DNA from: Capitulum mitella
Lineage: Eukaryota > Arthropoda > Thecostraca > Pollicipedomorpha > Pollicipedidae
Length of the DNA stretch: 64,000 nt
Assembly (NCBI GenBank): GCA_030062745.1
Contig: CP099853.1
Location: 3,472,001-3,536,000 of the forward strand
Direction: 5' to 3'
Under the pieces are notes generated by a model, which did not search any database, was not told the DNA's origin, and worked only from the letters and a program-made list of their open reading frames with translations. Made by a program: the position numbers and the translations under genes. Positions 23,901 through 33,078 of the stretch are shown here, piece by piece. Position 1 is the stretch's first letter; each line of letters starts with the position of its first letter.

Positions 23901-24205
23901 CCTTCTCGCTGCGTTTTTTTCTTTCTCCATGTGACCGCCCCCTCCCCCGGATGCGCCTCTGGCGCCCTTCACTGTTGCTTGCACAGTGCTGACTGACTTT
24001 TGCCTGGAACTTCTGACCACATGACGCCATCGTCTTCGACAGATCGACGCAGTGCAGCGGCCTCTGCACCATCCCCTCGGGAATGACGGCCACCTGTCAG
24101 CAGCAGTACGTGCAGAAGAAGATGGTGGGGCTGGACCCGGGCGGGTCGCAGATGTACACCGACCTCTACTGGATACCGCACTGTTGCGTCTGCCAGATCC
24201 GGTAG
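5874..24205 (+). CDS. spz-like: Spätzle-like secreted cystine-knot ligand (split gene, at least five exons)
   Basis: Model: 5874-5961 (tentative), 6177-6269, 7126-7413, 19054-19193, 20316-20430, 24043-24205, about 290 residues. All junctions from 6177 on are phase-consistent with GT..AG borders. The C-terminal part carries motifs of the Spätzle active domain: WRFVIN, YTQLVRSERC, a CSGLC segment, TCQQQYVQKKM and the terminal YWIPHCCVCQI with its C-C-x-C cysteine group. Known of the family: secreted as proproteins, cleaved, and dimerised as Toll-receptor ligands in immunity and development. The two last exons contain seven cysteines plus one in 19054-19193. The subgroup (Spz3/4/6-like) is a guess. 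The long pro-region is Pro/Arg/Gly-rich. The first exon does not splice in phase with the next one through its best donor, so the N terminus is uncertain. Confidence 0.8.
6177..6269 (+). CDS. Spätzle-like gene, pro-region exon
   Basis: The acceptor is a pyrimidine-rich tract ending TTTTTCAG at 6176; the donor is GTGAGC at 6270. The frame gives a charged 30-residue segment (starting SVIEKLLVRWKYDLSTVF) with strong third-position G/C preference, unlike its surroundings. It begins with one base completing a codon and ends with two bases left (GC), which match the next exon. No domain is recognised; in this family the pro-region is poorly conserved. Confidence 0.6.
6270..7125 (+). other. Intron of the Spätzle-like gene
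   Basis: 856 bases between GTGAGC and TTTCAG. No repeat or second gene recognised. Confidence 0.55.
7126..7413 (+). CDS. Spätzle-like gene, long pro-region exon
   Basis: The acceptor TTTCAG ends at 7125 and the donor is a perfect GTGAGT at 7414. Ninety-five codons run without a stop and with very high third-position G/C. The translation is Pro/Arg/Gly/Gln-rich with repeated aromatic residues, including HKYLGSYRPPSQPAF, GFVYSVPSTRQQPP and a terminal RRPPYNPFNW. Reading through the donor would stop at once (TGA at 7415), so 7413 could also be near a real C terminus in an alternative transcript. An RR pair near the end is a possible processing site by inference only. A second frame is also open here but has poorer codon bias. 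Confidence 0.65.
8570..10380. repeat. Highly degenerate minisatellite, about 18-23 bp period
   Basis: Phrases close to GACTGCCAGAGGGGCCCCTGA recur dozens of times with substitutions and small indels, for example around 8740-8900, 9630-9860 and 10080-10240. The stretch is interrupted at about 9290-9600 by less repetitive DNA. Open frames on either strand follow the repeat and have no recognisable product. It lies within the large intron. Confidence 0.7.
12208..12275 (-). repeat. tRNA-like relic or SINE head
   Basis: On the minus strand an A box (TGGCTCAGTGG, 12258-12268) and a B box (GGTTCGAATC, 12216-12225) have normal tRNA spacing, and the anticodon-loop region reads CTCGTGA. The acceptor stem and T stem do not pair properly and the anticodon stem has mismatches. 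A degraded tRNA gene or the promoter head of a SINE fits better than a working tRNA. Confidence 0.7.
13912..13981. repeat. Perfect 12-bp hairpin with outer imperfect arms
   Basis: AATTAACACCTC (13939-13950) and its exact reverse complement (13958-13969) flank a 7-base loop. Outside them TTATTTATGTGAAC (13912-13925) and GTTCATAAATAA (13970-13981) pair with a 2-base bulge. The right arms are contiguous while the left arms are separated by 13 bases. Confidence 0.75.
15471..17909 (-). mobile_element. Family B element, outer copy (nested)
   Basis: Flanked by TTAA at 15467-15470 and 17910-17913. Its left terminus is CCTCCGCACGACCG and its right terminus ends CCCCGACTG in reverse complement. It is interrupted at 16110 by another family B copy; without the insert it measures about 1,215 bases, the family's usual length. 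It lies in the family A copy 14676-18317. Confidence 0.88.
16114..17333 (-). mobile_element. Family B element, inner copy
   Basis: Bounded by TTAA at 16110-16113 and 17334-17337, with termini CCCGCGCACGACCG and, in reverse complement, CCCGTCCCCGACTG. It sits inside a second copy of its own family, in the same orientation. The host copy resumes at 17338 with the sequence that this inner copy itself shows at about 16756, which proves the nesting. Length 1,220 bases. A perfect G-tract hairpin (arms around GTTGAC/GTCAAC) lies near each end. Confidence 0.9.
18590..18990. repeat. Degenerate 35-37 bp repeat with acceptor-like TTTCAG motifs
   Basis: Phrases like GTGTCCGTGTTTCAGGTACAG followed by TTTCTCATATGAAG recur about ten times with heavy divergence. 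Most units contain a TTTCAG or GTACAG that resembles a splice acceptor. The array ends about 65 bases before the exon border chosen at 19054. Confidence 0.7.
19054..19193 (+). CDS. Spätzle-like gene, exon before the cystine knot
   Basis: The acceptor CTCTGCCCAACTTCAG ends at 19053; the donor is a weak GTATAG at 19194. It takes two bases from the previous exon and leaves one. The frame has very high third-position G/C (SPSRDVITAYTPDDVPQTQL near the end) while the other two frames have Arg/Cys-rich or stop-containing translations. The frame stays open upstream to 18968, so an earlier acceptor such as 19012 is possible. One Cys is present. Function by position only: end of the pro-region. Confidence 0.6.
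19194..20315 (+). other. Intron of the Spätzle-like gene
   Basis: 1,122 bases between a weak GTATAG donor and GGCAG. No recognisable content. Confidence 0.5.
20316..20430 (+). CDS. Spätzle-like gene, first cystine-knot exon
   Basis: The acceptor GGTTGGCAG ends at 20315; the donor is a perfect GTGAGT at 20431. Thirty-seven codons include PRAGLNNRGEWRFVIN and DEQYTQLVRSERC, matching the family pattern in which a W-x-x-V-x-N strand is followed by YTQ and a charged stretch ending in Cys. It receives one base and leaves two. Alternative acceptors at 20320 and 20354 would shorten it by up to 13 residues; the first was chosen because its phase matches the previous donor and its pyrimidine tract is better. 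Confidence 0.85.
20431..24042 (+). other. Last intron of the Spätzle-like gene
   Basis: 3,612 bases, GTGAGT to GACAG. It contains a C-tract at about 21269-21282 and a short CCAT run at 22376-22391. Open frames on both strands at about 20483-21001 and 23121-23513 have no motif I recognise. Confidence 0.6.
24043..24205 (+). CDS. Spätzle-like gene, terminal exon
   Basis: The acceptor TCTTCGACAG ends at 24042. The first base completes an Ile codon with the two bases of the previous exon. Then come 53 codons and TAG at 24203. The translation holds six cysteines: STQCSGLC, TCQQQYVQKKMVGL, and YTDLYWIPHCCVCQIR at the very end. The closing H-C-C-V-C and the C-x-Q-x-Y-V-Q-K pattern are hallmarks of Spätzle-family C-terminal domains. 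Third positions are almost all G or C. Long open frames on the opposite strand (to 24560) and in another + frame are by-products of this composition. Confidence 0.92.
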
Positions 24206-26288
24206 AGCCGCCGGTCGGTGGAATTGCCCCGCTGGCGCGGCCGGGAGGCCGGCGTGTGCGTCGCGCGGTAGAAGAGAATCGCCTCCCCCGAATCCGGCAG
24301 AGACGGTGGAGTGCGGGGGCGGACGCGCGGTGCGCGGTGCCGGACGGCCAGTGCAGTCGGTGGACTCGCGTGTTCGGCAGAGGTCGCTGCCGTCGGCGGA
24401 CCGCCTGTACGGATGGGGACGTCGAATGTCGGCGTTTCGGTGGGAGCCGGTGTAGCCGGCCAACCGGTGTTCTCGGCGGGCCGGGGGACCCGTAGAGACG
24501 GTAGAGTGCGCCACTGCTGACTTGCTGCCAGTTTTTTGCCGTTGGACGTCGCAGGCGCATGCGCGGTGCATTAGAATGGTGGTGGCGCGGCGTTCAGATC
24601 GGAACGCAAGCACAACGTACGAAAGCCAAGAATGGGCGACTGGCCAGGGCACCGGATTCGTGACTTGAAGAACGTTCGGCTTAGTAAAAGGCTTGGTTGT
24701 TCACAAATCACCGCTGAGCCAAGGCCGCTAAACCGTAGCCAGGTCACTGACACGTGCAGTCCGTTCACTGGGTGTGAGGAGTGTGCTAGCGGCTCGGGCA
24801 ATGATGAAATGGTATAATGCGGTGGATGCCTGAGTTGTTCCTAACAACACTGATACCAGTGCGGTCGCATTTTGCGATATATTCTTAGACGTCAGAAAGG
24901 ACTGTATGAGGATTAGATCGATGTCGGGATCAGGAAGGACTGTAGCTTTCACAGTTTTCCAATGCCGAATACAGCTTTATTTTTGCAATGTTTAAACAAA
25001 GGCGCGGTGCACAACGCAAGGATTACTTTGGGGTTGATTGAACATGGATCTGAAGTCACTTCGCTGCGGGACCGTGCCCATTACTCAAACCCACTTGGTC
25101 CATTTATTTGTTTACTGCGTATCGTAAGCCTCATCCGTCCACAAAATAGCTATTCTGAGCCTCAAGTCATGAAACAGGAAGTAAGGAACAGACATACATT
25201 CTCGCATCCCCGCATACAGTCAGTCCCACTCATGAAACGAAAATGTAAAATGACACTTTCACGTCCTGGCTAACACCGAGAGGTCTGTGGGGTCCGCACT
25301 GATGTAGACACACGGCGCAGCGCTGATCGAGACAGCTGTATGAGCGGACCTGCGACTGTGCTGGTCCGCCGTTCACACCCGCTGCCTGACGTCACTCGGG
25401 TGTGAAAAAGCCGGTGGTGACGTCATACGTCATACTGTCTACTAACAAGCATTGTTTATGACCGAGATCGCGTGTCAGTGTTTGTCATTGCGTCTTGTCA
25501 GTTTAGAGCACTACTGGCGTTTTAGAGGTTACCAGAGGAGTGTTTCACAACGGGCTCAGCATGACTGGTTTATGACAATGCTTGTTGAAACGGAGTGGTT
25601 GGCCGAATGGCATTATCACCTGTTTCCACATGACGCGTGATAGTGATATGCTGGGAATTTCCTCCTCGGATATCACTGTGATGACATGAGATGCGTGTGA
25701 CAGATCACAACCAATCCGTGTCCATTGTGTTCACATGATGCGTTGATGAGTGCACATTGTCACCGAAAACCGTGAAAGAGGCTTGTATAACCACAACAAA
25801 GCTTATGAAGAACAATCCTTTCCGCAGACTTTTTCAGTGCCTCAGTTGGTTTTACTAATGTATTTATTCAGATTAAAGCGTATTTGTATGTCTCATGCTG
25901 TTTGCTCTTGATTCGGTGTGTTGATCATGACCATTCTGCACCAGTTCTAATAAAAAATACGACAGGACTAAAGTTTGTTTTCTTTGCAGCCATCAACGGT
26001 TGCAGGGTCATGCTGCTGGATGATTTTGGACGTTGCTCGGTTGTCGGCGGAATGGACATCGCGAAGCCCGGCCTTTGTAACATGTGACAGGATTCTTTTG
26101 TTTCCAGAGCTCATATCACATTTAAAGGCGAATGCGAAGGATGTGGTGCAGGTGAGACATTGAATATGCCAGTCTGACACTTTTTGCTGCATAACATTAC
26201 TTTTGCTTTGACAATGAACACAAATGTTGAGTGTTACTTTCAAACTATGAACGTGATTTCTGCTACAACGCAGCCCTGGCCACCATGG
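24206..26288. other. Downstream flank, GC-rich then plain spacer
   Basis: 24206-24530 is very GC-rich and probably 3' untranslated sequence. No poly-A signal close to the stop is convincing; an AATAAA occurs only at about 25949. The rest shows nothing recognisable. Confidence 0.4.
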
Positions 26289-26991
26289 GCCATAAGTAGG
26301 GATGCACCGGATCGGGATTTTTGTGATCCGGCCGGATACCGGATATGCCGGATCGGGTGCTGAATATCCGGCCGGATATCCGGCCGGATACCGGATATTA
26401 TGTTTACATGTTTTTATTTACTATTTCTACTGAAATAATGAAACCGAAAAGACTGAATACAAAAGAAAAATGTGGGAAACTGAAAAAATTAGTAAAAAAT
26501 GCCCACAGCTTGTGAGTCGATATCTTCAAGGCCAAATGGGGTGGAAAAGGTCAACTTTGGACACTTTATCGACCTGTACAGGCCATTCCGTACAACTTTC
26601 CGAACGAAACGGGGTGTTTGTTGGGCCGTTAAAACGTGGAATACGATAATTTCCATTCATTTGGCGTCTTGACTGGAGATTTTGGGTCGAGGTCATGTCA
26701 GGTCAATGACCTGTGACGTCATTTTTTCATCTTTTACAGATCAGATTTCCTTTTGACGTATTTTCAGTGAAGGTAGCCAACATCGGTACATCTGGTCATT
26801 TCCAGCGTTTATATTTCTGTATGTATGTATAGCTATGTATGTATATACATGTCAGTATCAATATGCCAAACGTGTTTTAGAAGGGTCTTTGAATGCGTAT
26901 TTCACACAAATCGATGTATTGCAAAACAAATCCGGACCAGGTCACAAAAACCTGCCCTTGACCTTTGATGACCTTGACCTGAAATGACTCT

Positions 26992-26994
<3 letters not shown>

Positions 26995-27036
<42 letters not shown>
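26995..27036. repeat. (TA)n microsatellite inside the hAT element
   Basis: About 20 TA dinucleotides, flanked by repeated phrases with ACCTTGACCT and GCACACGTGT. Confidence 0.95.
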
Positions 27037-27039
<3 letters not shown>

Positions 27040-27547
27040 TCTGCATGTGCGCACACGTGTCTTTATTAGGGTCTTTGAATACATATTTCATACAAATCGA
27101 TATGCCGCAGAACAAATCTGAGCAAGGTTACAAGATATTTGACCTTGGCTTTTAACGACCTTGACCTTCACTGACCTTGGAATATGTAAGCGTATCAGTG
27201 TGCGCACACGTGTTTTTATTAGGGCCTTCGAATGCATATTTCATACAACCTGACATCTTGCAAAGCAAATCTGGATCAGGTCACAAACCTCGACCTTTGA
27301 TGCCCGTAACCCTTATTGACCCTGGCTGTGGCCTTGGTACGTCCATCACTTATGTCCGAATGACATCGCCTGACTGTGTTCAAACAGCAGTCTTAAGTAG
27401 AACGTCAGTTCTTTCACAAAGTTCCCATTTGTCAGCAACAACCGTCGTTTTCGTGATGTTTGCCTGACTTCAAATGCTTGAAACTTCAAATTTCTAGCCG
27501 ACTTCCAATTTTTCTACGCCATTCGACGAGTTATTCAATTGCCATAA

Positions 27548-28461
27548 ATGTCACAAAGTCACAGCAACCAGCTCAGATGCGTTCTCGAGATATTCAAGAA
27601 GAGCAGGTGGGGGGCACAAAAAGACCCCCATTCCAGTGCGCGTGTTAAAAGACAGCTACAGTTGATTCGAGCTGTAAAAACAACGGGTGTCATAATGCGT
27701 TCCGGCTGGAAGGTTTGGAATCTCCAGAACGTACGTGCCAAAAAGTATTGGTGGCAAACAAGGTTCGGCACCGAAAGAGCAAGAGGTCACCCCAGGTCAC
27801 CCAAAAACAAGAGGTGGCCCAAAAGATCCGCATCCGCAAACTGTCCCGCGGATCACATGAAATCGGAAAGAACGGGGCATTGTCATGGACGACGAAAGCT
27901 ACTTCACCTACCACGAGAGGTATATGTCAGGAAAGCTTGGGTACTCTGTTCGAGCACGTCCAGCAGAAGTCCAGCAAAAGTACAACTGAGGCCAGAGAGC
28001 AAGTTTCCCCGTAATCTTTTCGTGTGGCCCGCCATCTCTCTCAGGGGTGTGACAAAGCCGGCTATCATGCCGGGTATGGGTAATGTTGATGGGAACATGT
28101 ACCGTGAGAAGTGCGTAGGAAATGTGCTCATCCCATATTTGGATGAGTACTGTTTCGAGAGGGACATGTTGATCTGGCCAGACTTGGCCAGCGCTCATTA
28201 TGCGAAGAAAGCGCTCAAGTTGCTGGAAGAGGCCAGAGTGCCGTATGTAGCGCGTGACAGCAGTCCCCTGTGTGCACCAGGTGTGTCCTACTGAGGACAT
28301 CTGGGGCATCATTAAGCAGAGGATGTATCAGGGAGACTGGTACGTAACATCCAGAGTCGCCCTAAAGCGCTGGATGAGTCAGGTGATCGCTGCTCTAGAC
28401 CTAGGGATACCGCGTAAAATGCTGGTGCGCGTACCCAGGCGCGTGCGTGTTGCCAACAGAT
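27548..28461 (+). pseudogene. Tc1/mariner-superfamily transposase relic
   Basis: The catalytic domain is readable across at least two frameshifts. MDDESYFTY (first catalytic Asp, 27885-27911) is in one frame; REKCVGNVLIP and WPDLASAHYAKK (second Asp at 28181) in another; CPTEDIWGIIK (catalytic Glu at 28293) in a third. About 37 residues separate the second Asp and the Glu once the frameshift is allowed for. A stop follows the first motif at about 27986. The N-terminal helix-turn-helix region is not clearly recognisable. It lies entirely inside the hAT-type element, so it is either a nested remnant whose own ends are lost or a captured passenger. No activity expected. Confidence 0.85.
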
Positions 28462-29676
28462 GAGAGGTGATGGAGATGACCCATTAAGCAAGAACTGACC
28501 GCAACGGTTATGACTACATTTCTGCAAAGTTTAATGTTCATACAGTAATAAATGTGTTTACGGTATGACTTTAAATACTGTCTCATTTTCCAGTGCCCAC
28601 AATTCATATTTTTCCTCAATGCGTTTGTGTCAGAATTTGAGAAAGATAAGAAATATTTCGAAAAAAGGAAATCATAAGACGGGCTGCTGACCGCATGCTG
28701 GCTATTGTTTCACAGTTTTGAACTTGAATCCCATTCTTGCAGGATATGTCCGAACCCTCCCGGACCAATACAGAAAAAAATGGTTCCAAGGTCTCCAGAC
28801 CGACCTGGAACTGCCAGTTACATTGACAACGTAATAGAACAAGCCACGTTTCCCCTGGAACGGTTTTGGACGCAGACATTACAGCAACGTCTTAATTGTA
28901 CACCGGGAGGTTAAATATCCGGCAGTATCCGGCCGGATCACAAAAATATCCGGCCGGATACCGGATACCGGATAATCTCTAATATCCGGCCGGATATCCG
29001 GCCGGACCGGATATCCGGTGCATCCCTAGCCATAAGTTCATTTGACTTTTTTAAAATTTTGTGATTCATTGGTTTGCCTGATAACGACTCCAACTTCCCT
29101 TGAAATTTCGAAGTTTCCGTCACTGCCAATGCCGCTGACGGACTGAAAACACAAGTCTTTTACGCCATACGCGTCCTGGGAAAATGTTCACGCGACCCCA
29201 GAAGACTCTTGCATCGCTGCTACACTCAGACTCTTCCACTTACCGAACGGGGAGCAAAAATTGGGTTCGCGTTAACCAAATTTCTGACTATTAAATGATA
29301 CGTCCAGCTAGCATGGTGTTGGTGTAAAATGACGACGCTAGCACAAGCCGGTTCAAATGTAGTCTTGCTAATCTCTACGGCTTTACTGGCAAAATGTTCT
29401 CAAGGATCCAAAAGGGAACTTAAGGGGGGGGGGAGGCAGCAACCTTTACCTGCATACCTACACTGTTGATAAGTCGAAAGACTACGCAGAATCAAGGCTG
29501 TCATCTATTTCTTGACGTCACGAAAATACAAACATAACCATAAAGCGAGCCAAACGTGAGAATGGTATGCCGCAGAGTTTGCAGCAGACGGGGCGACAAA
29601 AACCTAACAGCGACGCAATCAGGGCCAGCGCAAGGGGGCGTACGCAGCACCCCCTCCCCCTATTCGTAACAAAACT

Positions 29677-29921
29677 GCCTATTTCGCGGGCCAGATGTCA
29701 GGAATGACTTACGGCAGAGCTTCCCACCCACAGGACGTCAAACCTCAGAGCGGATCAGTCAGAGCCGGACCAAAGAAGCACCCTTCCCCACTGCGGTGGC
29801 GTGATCTAAATAAATAGTCCTATTTCGCAGGCGCAACGATAGGAATAACTTACGACAGAGCTTCCAACTCGCGGCACGACAACACTCAACAGCGGTGGAG
29901 TGAGGGCTAGACCAAAGAAGA
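29677..29921. repeat. Tandem duplication, about 104-bp units
   Basis: The block 29677-29781 recurs, diverged, at 29819-29921, offset by about 141 bases (both contain CCTATTTCGC, CTTACG.CAGAGCTTCC and GACCAAAGAAG). A weaker third match begins near 30033. A C/A-rich tract of AAACCAAAA type (29925-29965) follows the second copy. Confidence 0.7.
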
Positions 29922-30134
29922 CGAAAAAAAACAAAAACCAAAACCAAAACAAAAACCAAAAACCGTCCGCCCCCTTCCCTGTTGTCATGACGTCATCGAA
30001 ACAAAAGTACCCGTTTGGCGGCTCAAGTGCGGAGAATTCTCAACGACAAGCTGCCAACTTATGGCATCCCTGGGAGTCAGCAGGGATCGCATGGCGGCAT
30101 AATCACAACAGAATCCCGGCCCCAGAAGTAGCTG

Positions 30135-30338
30135 TCATTTTTCACAGGCCCAGAGACAAGCCAGACCTTCACGCTCTGAGGCACTGTGTCTCCGCTGCGC
30201 ACTGCTGAGGGTTAAAGATGCGAAGGCGACGACAGAAATATCTTCAGGGTGTTTCTGGCTTGGCAATGATCCCAGTCCGACGTCACTTGGGTGAGTGGTG
30301 ACGTAAGTCTCCAGGCTGAGGTCCAGTATGGTCAACAT
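30135..30338 (-). pseudogene. RNase H domain of the gypsy relic
   Basis: The frame contains HPSDVGLGSLPSQKHPED, VVAFASLTLSSAQRRHS and ASEREGLACLWACEK. These match the D-A-S-x-x-G-L-G, F-A-S-R-x-L and E-R-E-x-L-A elements of gypsy RNase H. The catalytic Asp position reads HPSD rather than DASD, and the frame is bounded by stops. Confidence 0.8.
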
Positions 30339-30540
30339 CTTCGGTGTGTCTCACGTCTTCGAGCGTTGCAGCCATTTCCGGCGTCCAGGCAAAGGCTGGG
30401 ACTTTCTGACGCAGCTGATGCCTGAATGTCTGAACGGTTCGATGCGTATGCTACGACAACGTAGCGCCATCCGGAACAAACTTACTCTAGAGGCTCAGGG
30501 ACCCGAGCACCGCCTGCAGCTCATTGGTCTTGGGCTCTGA

Positions 30541-31106
30541 CATGTCCCGAAGGTCCTGCACGCGCTCCTTCGAGACCGAGGTCTAACCATCTGCCCCGCT
30601 GGATCCCAAGAAGTCGACAGATGTCGCTCCAGCCTTGCACTTGTCGTGGTTCAACGTTGTGTGGTCTTCCATGCGCCAAAGAACCTGCTGTAGACGTTTG
30701 TAATGATTTTCTCGGCCACTTGCTGCGACGATCACGTCGGCCAGATACACAACATGGCGCCTGCTGGGCAAATCGTCCAGCATGCGCTGCATCGACGTCT
30801 GGAAGCATTGCGGAAGGCCCTTGAGTCCGAAGCAGCAACTTCGGCATCTCCACATCTGGCCCTCTTGGATGAATGCAATCAGGTCGACTCGTGAAGCACG
30901 AGATGGTTGGCCATCTCCTTGTCCAGTGTTGACAGAAACTTAGCGCCACGCAGCATTTCCACCATCTGCACGTCGGGAATGGGATGACCATTTCTGACCA
31001 CAGCTTTGTTGACCTCCCACAGCTCAAGGCAAACCCTGACACCGTTCCACCGCATCTTTCGAACGGCTACGATAGCAGAAAACCATGTAGATGCCGCACG
31101 AGCCAC
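30541..31106 (-). pseudogene. Reverse transcriptase domain of the gypsy relic
   Basis: Two frames cover it. 31106-30879 reads GVRVCLELWEVNKAV, GHPIPDVQMVEMLRGAKF and LSTLDKEMANH. 30855-30583 reads CFGLKGLPQCFQTSMQRML, VVYLADVIVAA and LNHDKCKAG. The catalytic box, normally Y-x-D-D, is YLAD, so one catalytic Asp is gone. A frameshift lies at about 30870. Confidence 0.85.
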
Positions 31107-31479
31107 ACACTTGATGACGCCTTGCTGCTCCAGCTCTTACAGATGTTTTTAACCCCTTTCCGCAGGGTGTACGGCGTACGGCAGGGTCTGCAGTGGCATC
31201 TGGCTCGGTAAGGCGTCAGGCTGTAGAAGTAACTTGAGCAAGTACCCCTTGATGGCTGGCAGCACCTAGCCGTTCAGCTGGAAAACCATGCCGTCATGCC
31301 TCACAGTCAATGCCAGCTGTTGTTGCAGGTCGCGGCCCATGACGAGCACCTGGCCGACCTCCACACAGATATCCACCGCGTCTAATCCGCTGACTGGTAC
31401 AGCCATCTCACCCAGGACCTGGACCCCACTGCCGCTCCACAGCGAAAGCGACCGAGCTGCCTTCAGACGAATGTGGCGG

Positions 31480-31830
31480 AAGTTTTGGTCGTAAACGTGA
31501 GTGGAAATGATGTTGACTGCTGGTCCTGTGTCAACGAGCTATTTCACCTGTCGCTTATCGATGGACACGGTAAACTATGGATACCGCTCATCGTGGACAG
31601 TGCTCACATTTCCGTCACTTACAGACAGAATTCGCACAGCATCAACACATGTGTGTGGCTTGGAACATCACCTGCTAAAGTGTTCCAGTGACTCACACTT
31701 CCAGCATTTCGGTGGCCTTGCTGGACGAACGCTGTCCTTTGGACCGGAGATTGGCGCCACAGGCGCGGCACGCCCCGGACTTCCGCCATGCGTGGTGTGG
31801 CTGTGGTTTTCTCTCCCCAGGCCTGCTGCT
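31480..31830 (-). pseudogene. Zinc knuckles and aspartic protease of the gypsy relic
   Basis: Around 31700-31795 two adjacent frames give CRACG.. and CWKCESLEHFSRC, remnants of CCHC knuckles. Downstream on the same strand, at about 31510-31560, LVDTGPAVNIIS carries the D-T-G of retroviral-type proteases, preceded by a stop codon. Confidence 0.75.
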
Positions 31831-31879
31831 CGCATGTCCAGAAAACGCCGCTTACACTGCTGGGCGGGTCGAGTTCTCA

Positions 31880-32120
31880 GCTGAAGAACCTGCTGCCCCC
31901 TTTACTGCAGGCTCCGATCATGGGCGGCAGCGATCTCCTTTAGCTGCGAGAATGTGAGTCGGCCCACCATGCTCAACTTAGGACGCCGCTGGTCCGACAG
32001 GCATCCTTCACTGAACCTGTCGCGCAACATTTCGTCAGTGAAACCTCCAAGGTTGCATTGGTTAACAGCTCGAAGATTCGCCAAGTAAATAACGTTTGCT
32101 TCTCCATGCCGCTACTCGCA
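31880..32120 (-). pseudogene. Gag-like C-terminal fragment of the gypsy relic
   Basis: The frame 32084-31902 holds MANLRAVNQCNLGGFTDEML, RDRFSEGCLSDQRRPKL and TFSQLKEIAAAHDRSLQ. This pattern (N-F-x-x-F-T-D-E-M-L-R-D-R, then a conserved A-x-x-x-E) is common in gypsy gag just before the zinc knuckles. Confidence 0.7.
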
Positions 32121-32480
32121 TTACCGGGACTGCATGCGTGCAGATCGAATATCAGAATCTTATGTAAACAGCTCCTTAAAGACAGACGACACTTTGTCAA
32201 CGTCCAGCGACGCCCGACCCGAACCATCGGCCTCGGCAGTAACTTCAAACCAAACGGCGGTTTCCGCCTCCTCTGTCACTGCAGCGCTATGCAGCACCCC
32301 TGCACTGATCGCAGTCATCAGGAGCTGGGTCCTGCGGCGATCAGACCAATCTGAACAGCCGCTGGCCTCACCTTACAAGAGGCAGTCTTCATACCAGTCT
32401 TGTCAGCCACCAGGGCGCTGCCCCGGCTCGGAGTGGAACCTGGCGGCGATGGAGCCTGGAACATCCTGAATCCTCAATGC

Positions 32481-33074
32481 CACTGCAGTGTAATGCACGG
32501 GGCCACTGGGATGGGGATGGGGAAGGGCACTATATCCCCTCCACCACCCCTCTGTTTTTTTTTGACAACATCCGAAGCCTTAGAGACAGCGATTTAAAAC
32601 TTGCAGTACATTTCAATGAACACCTAAGGCATCCTGTGTCAAAAAATGAATGTCGATGTCATTCTAGCCCACGTCGTAACGCTGACTTTGGATGCTGCTT
32701 TTCGCTAACGTCGTCTGGTGTGTTTTCATGTCACCGAAGGATACAATCAGCCCAGGATAGAAAATGGAGCTCAGTAAATGTGTGATCAGAGATCCTGTGC
32801 GTCTGATGTCACTTGATGGACAAATTAGGATGGAAATGGGTTTTGATGCTTTTATTCACAGACCATTTTCGTTTTTAGTGAGGAGCTGAGGTCAAGAAGA
32901 AATACTGTAACACCATTTCGACGGCCATTTCTCTCTGCCAGCACCGCCAGCTGAAGAAGAGGGCGTCCGGCTAGAACTTGGTCGTGAAGTCAATGGCGGC
33001 TCTTAACAACTTCCGGTGTCAGGTAGGTCTGATCGACATGCAGACGGAGCCGGACGGACAGTGTAGGTTCATAC
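32481..33074. other. Spacer, nothing recognised
   Basis: Short open frames only. Confidence 0.4.
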
Positions 33075-33078
33075 TTAA

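Larger units (their letters stand above)
26297..29028. mobile_element. hAT-type DNA transposon, 2.7 kb, intact ends
   Basis: The terminal inverted repeat TAGGGATGCACCGGAT starts at 26297 and its complement ends at 29028. A perfect 8-bp duplication GCCATAAG flanks it (26289-26296 and 29029-29036). An 8-bp duplication and this type of terminus are hallmarks of the hAT superfamily. Subterminal zones (to about 26400 and from 28915) are packed with CCGGATATCCGG-type palindromes. I find no hAT transposase; the only coding relic inside belongs to the Tc1/mariner superfamily. Confidence 0.92.
30050..32480 (-). pseudogene. Decayed Ty3/gypsy-type retrotransposon
   Basis: Read on the minus strand from high to low coordinate, the order is gag, two zinc-knuckle remnants, aspartic protease, reverse transcriptase, RNase H. 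Every domain is broken by stops and frameshifts. This gag-protease-RT-RNase H order and the short spacing are typical of Ty3/gypsy elements common in arthropod genomes. No integrase or LTR is recognised, so the 3' half has been lost or lies beyond recognition. It is not able to encode a polyprotein. Confidence 0.85.

Noticed and set aside
23850-24560. 236-codon minus-strand frame and the 147-codon + frame at 24052
   Set aside because: Both overlap the terminal Spätzle-like exon, and GC-rich composition explains why they are open. Arg/Pro/Ser-rich, no motif.
30521-31042. 173-codon minus frame as a protein of its own
   Set aside because: It lies over the gypsy RT but in a different frame from the recognisable RT motifs; a shadow of the relic.
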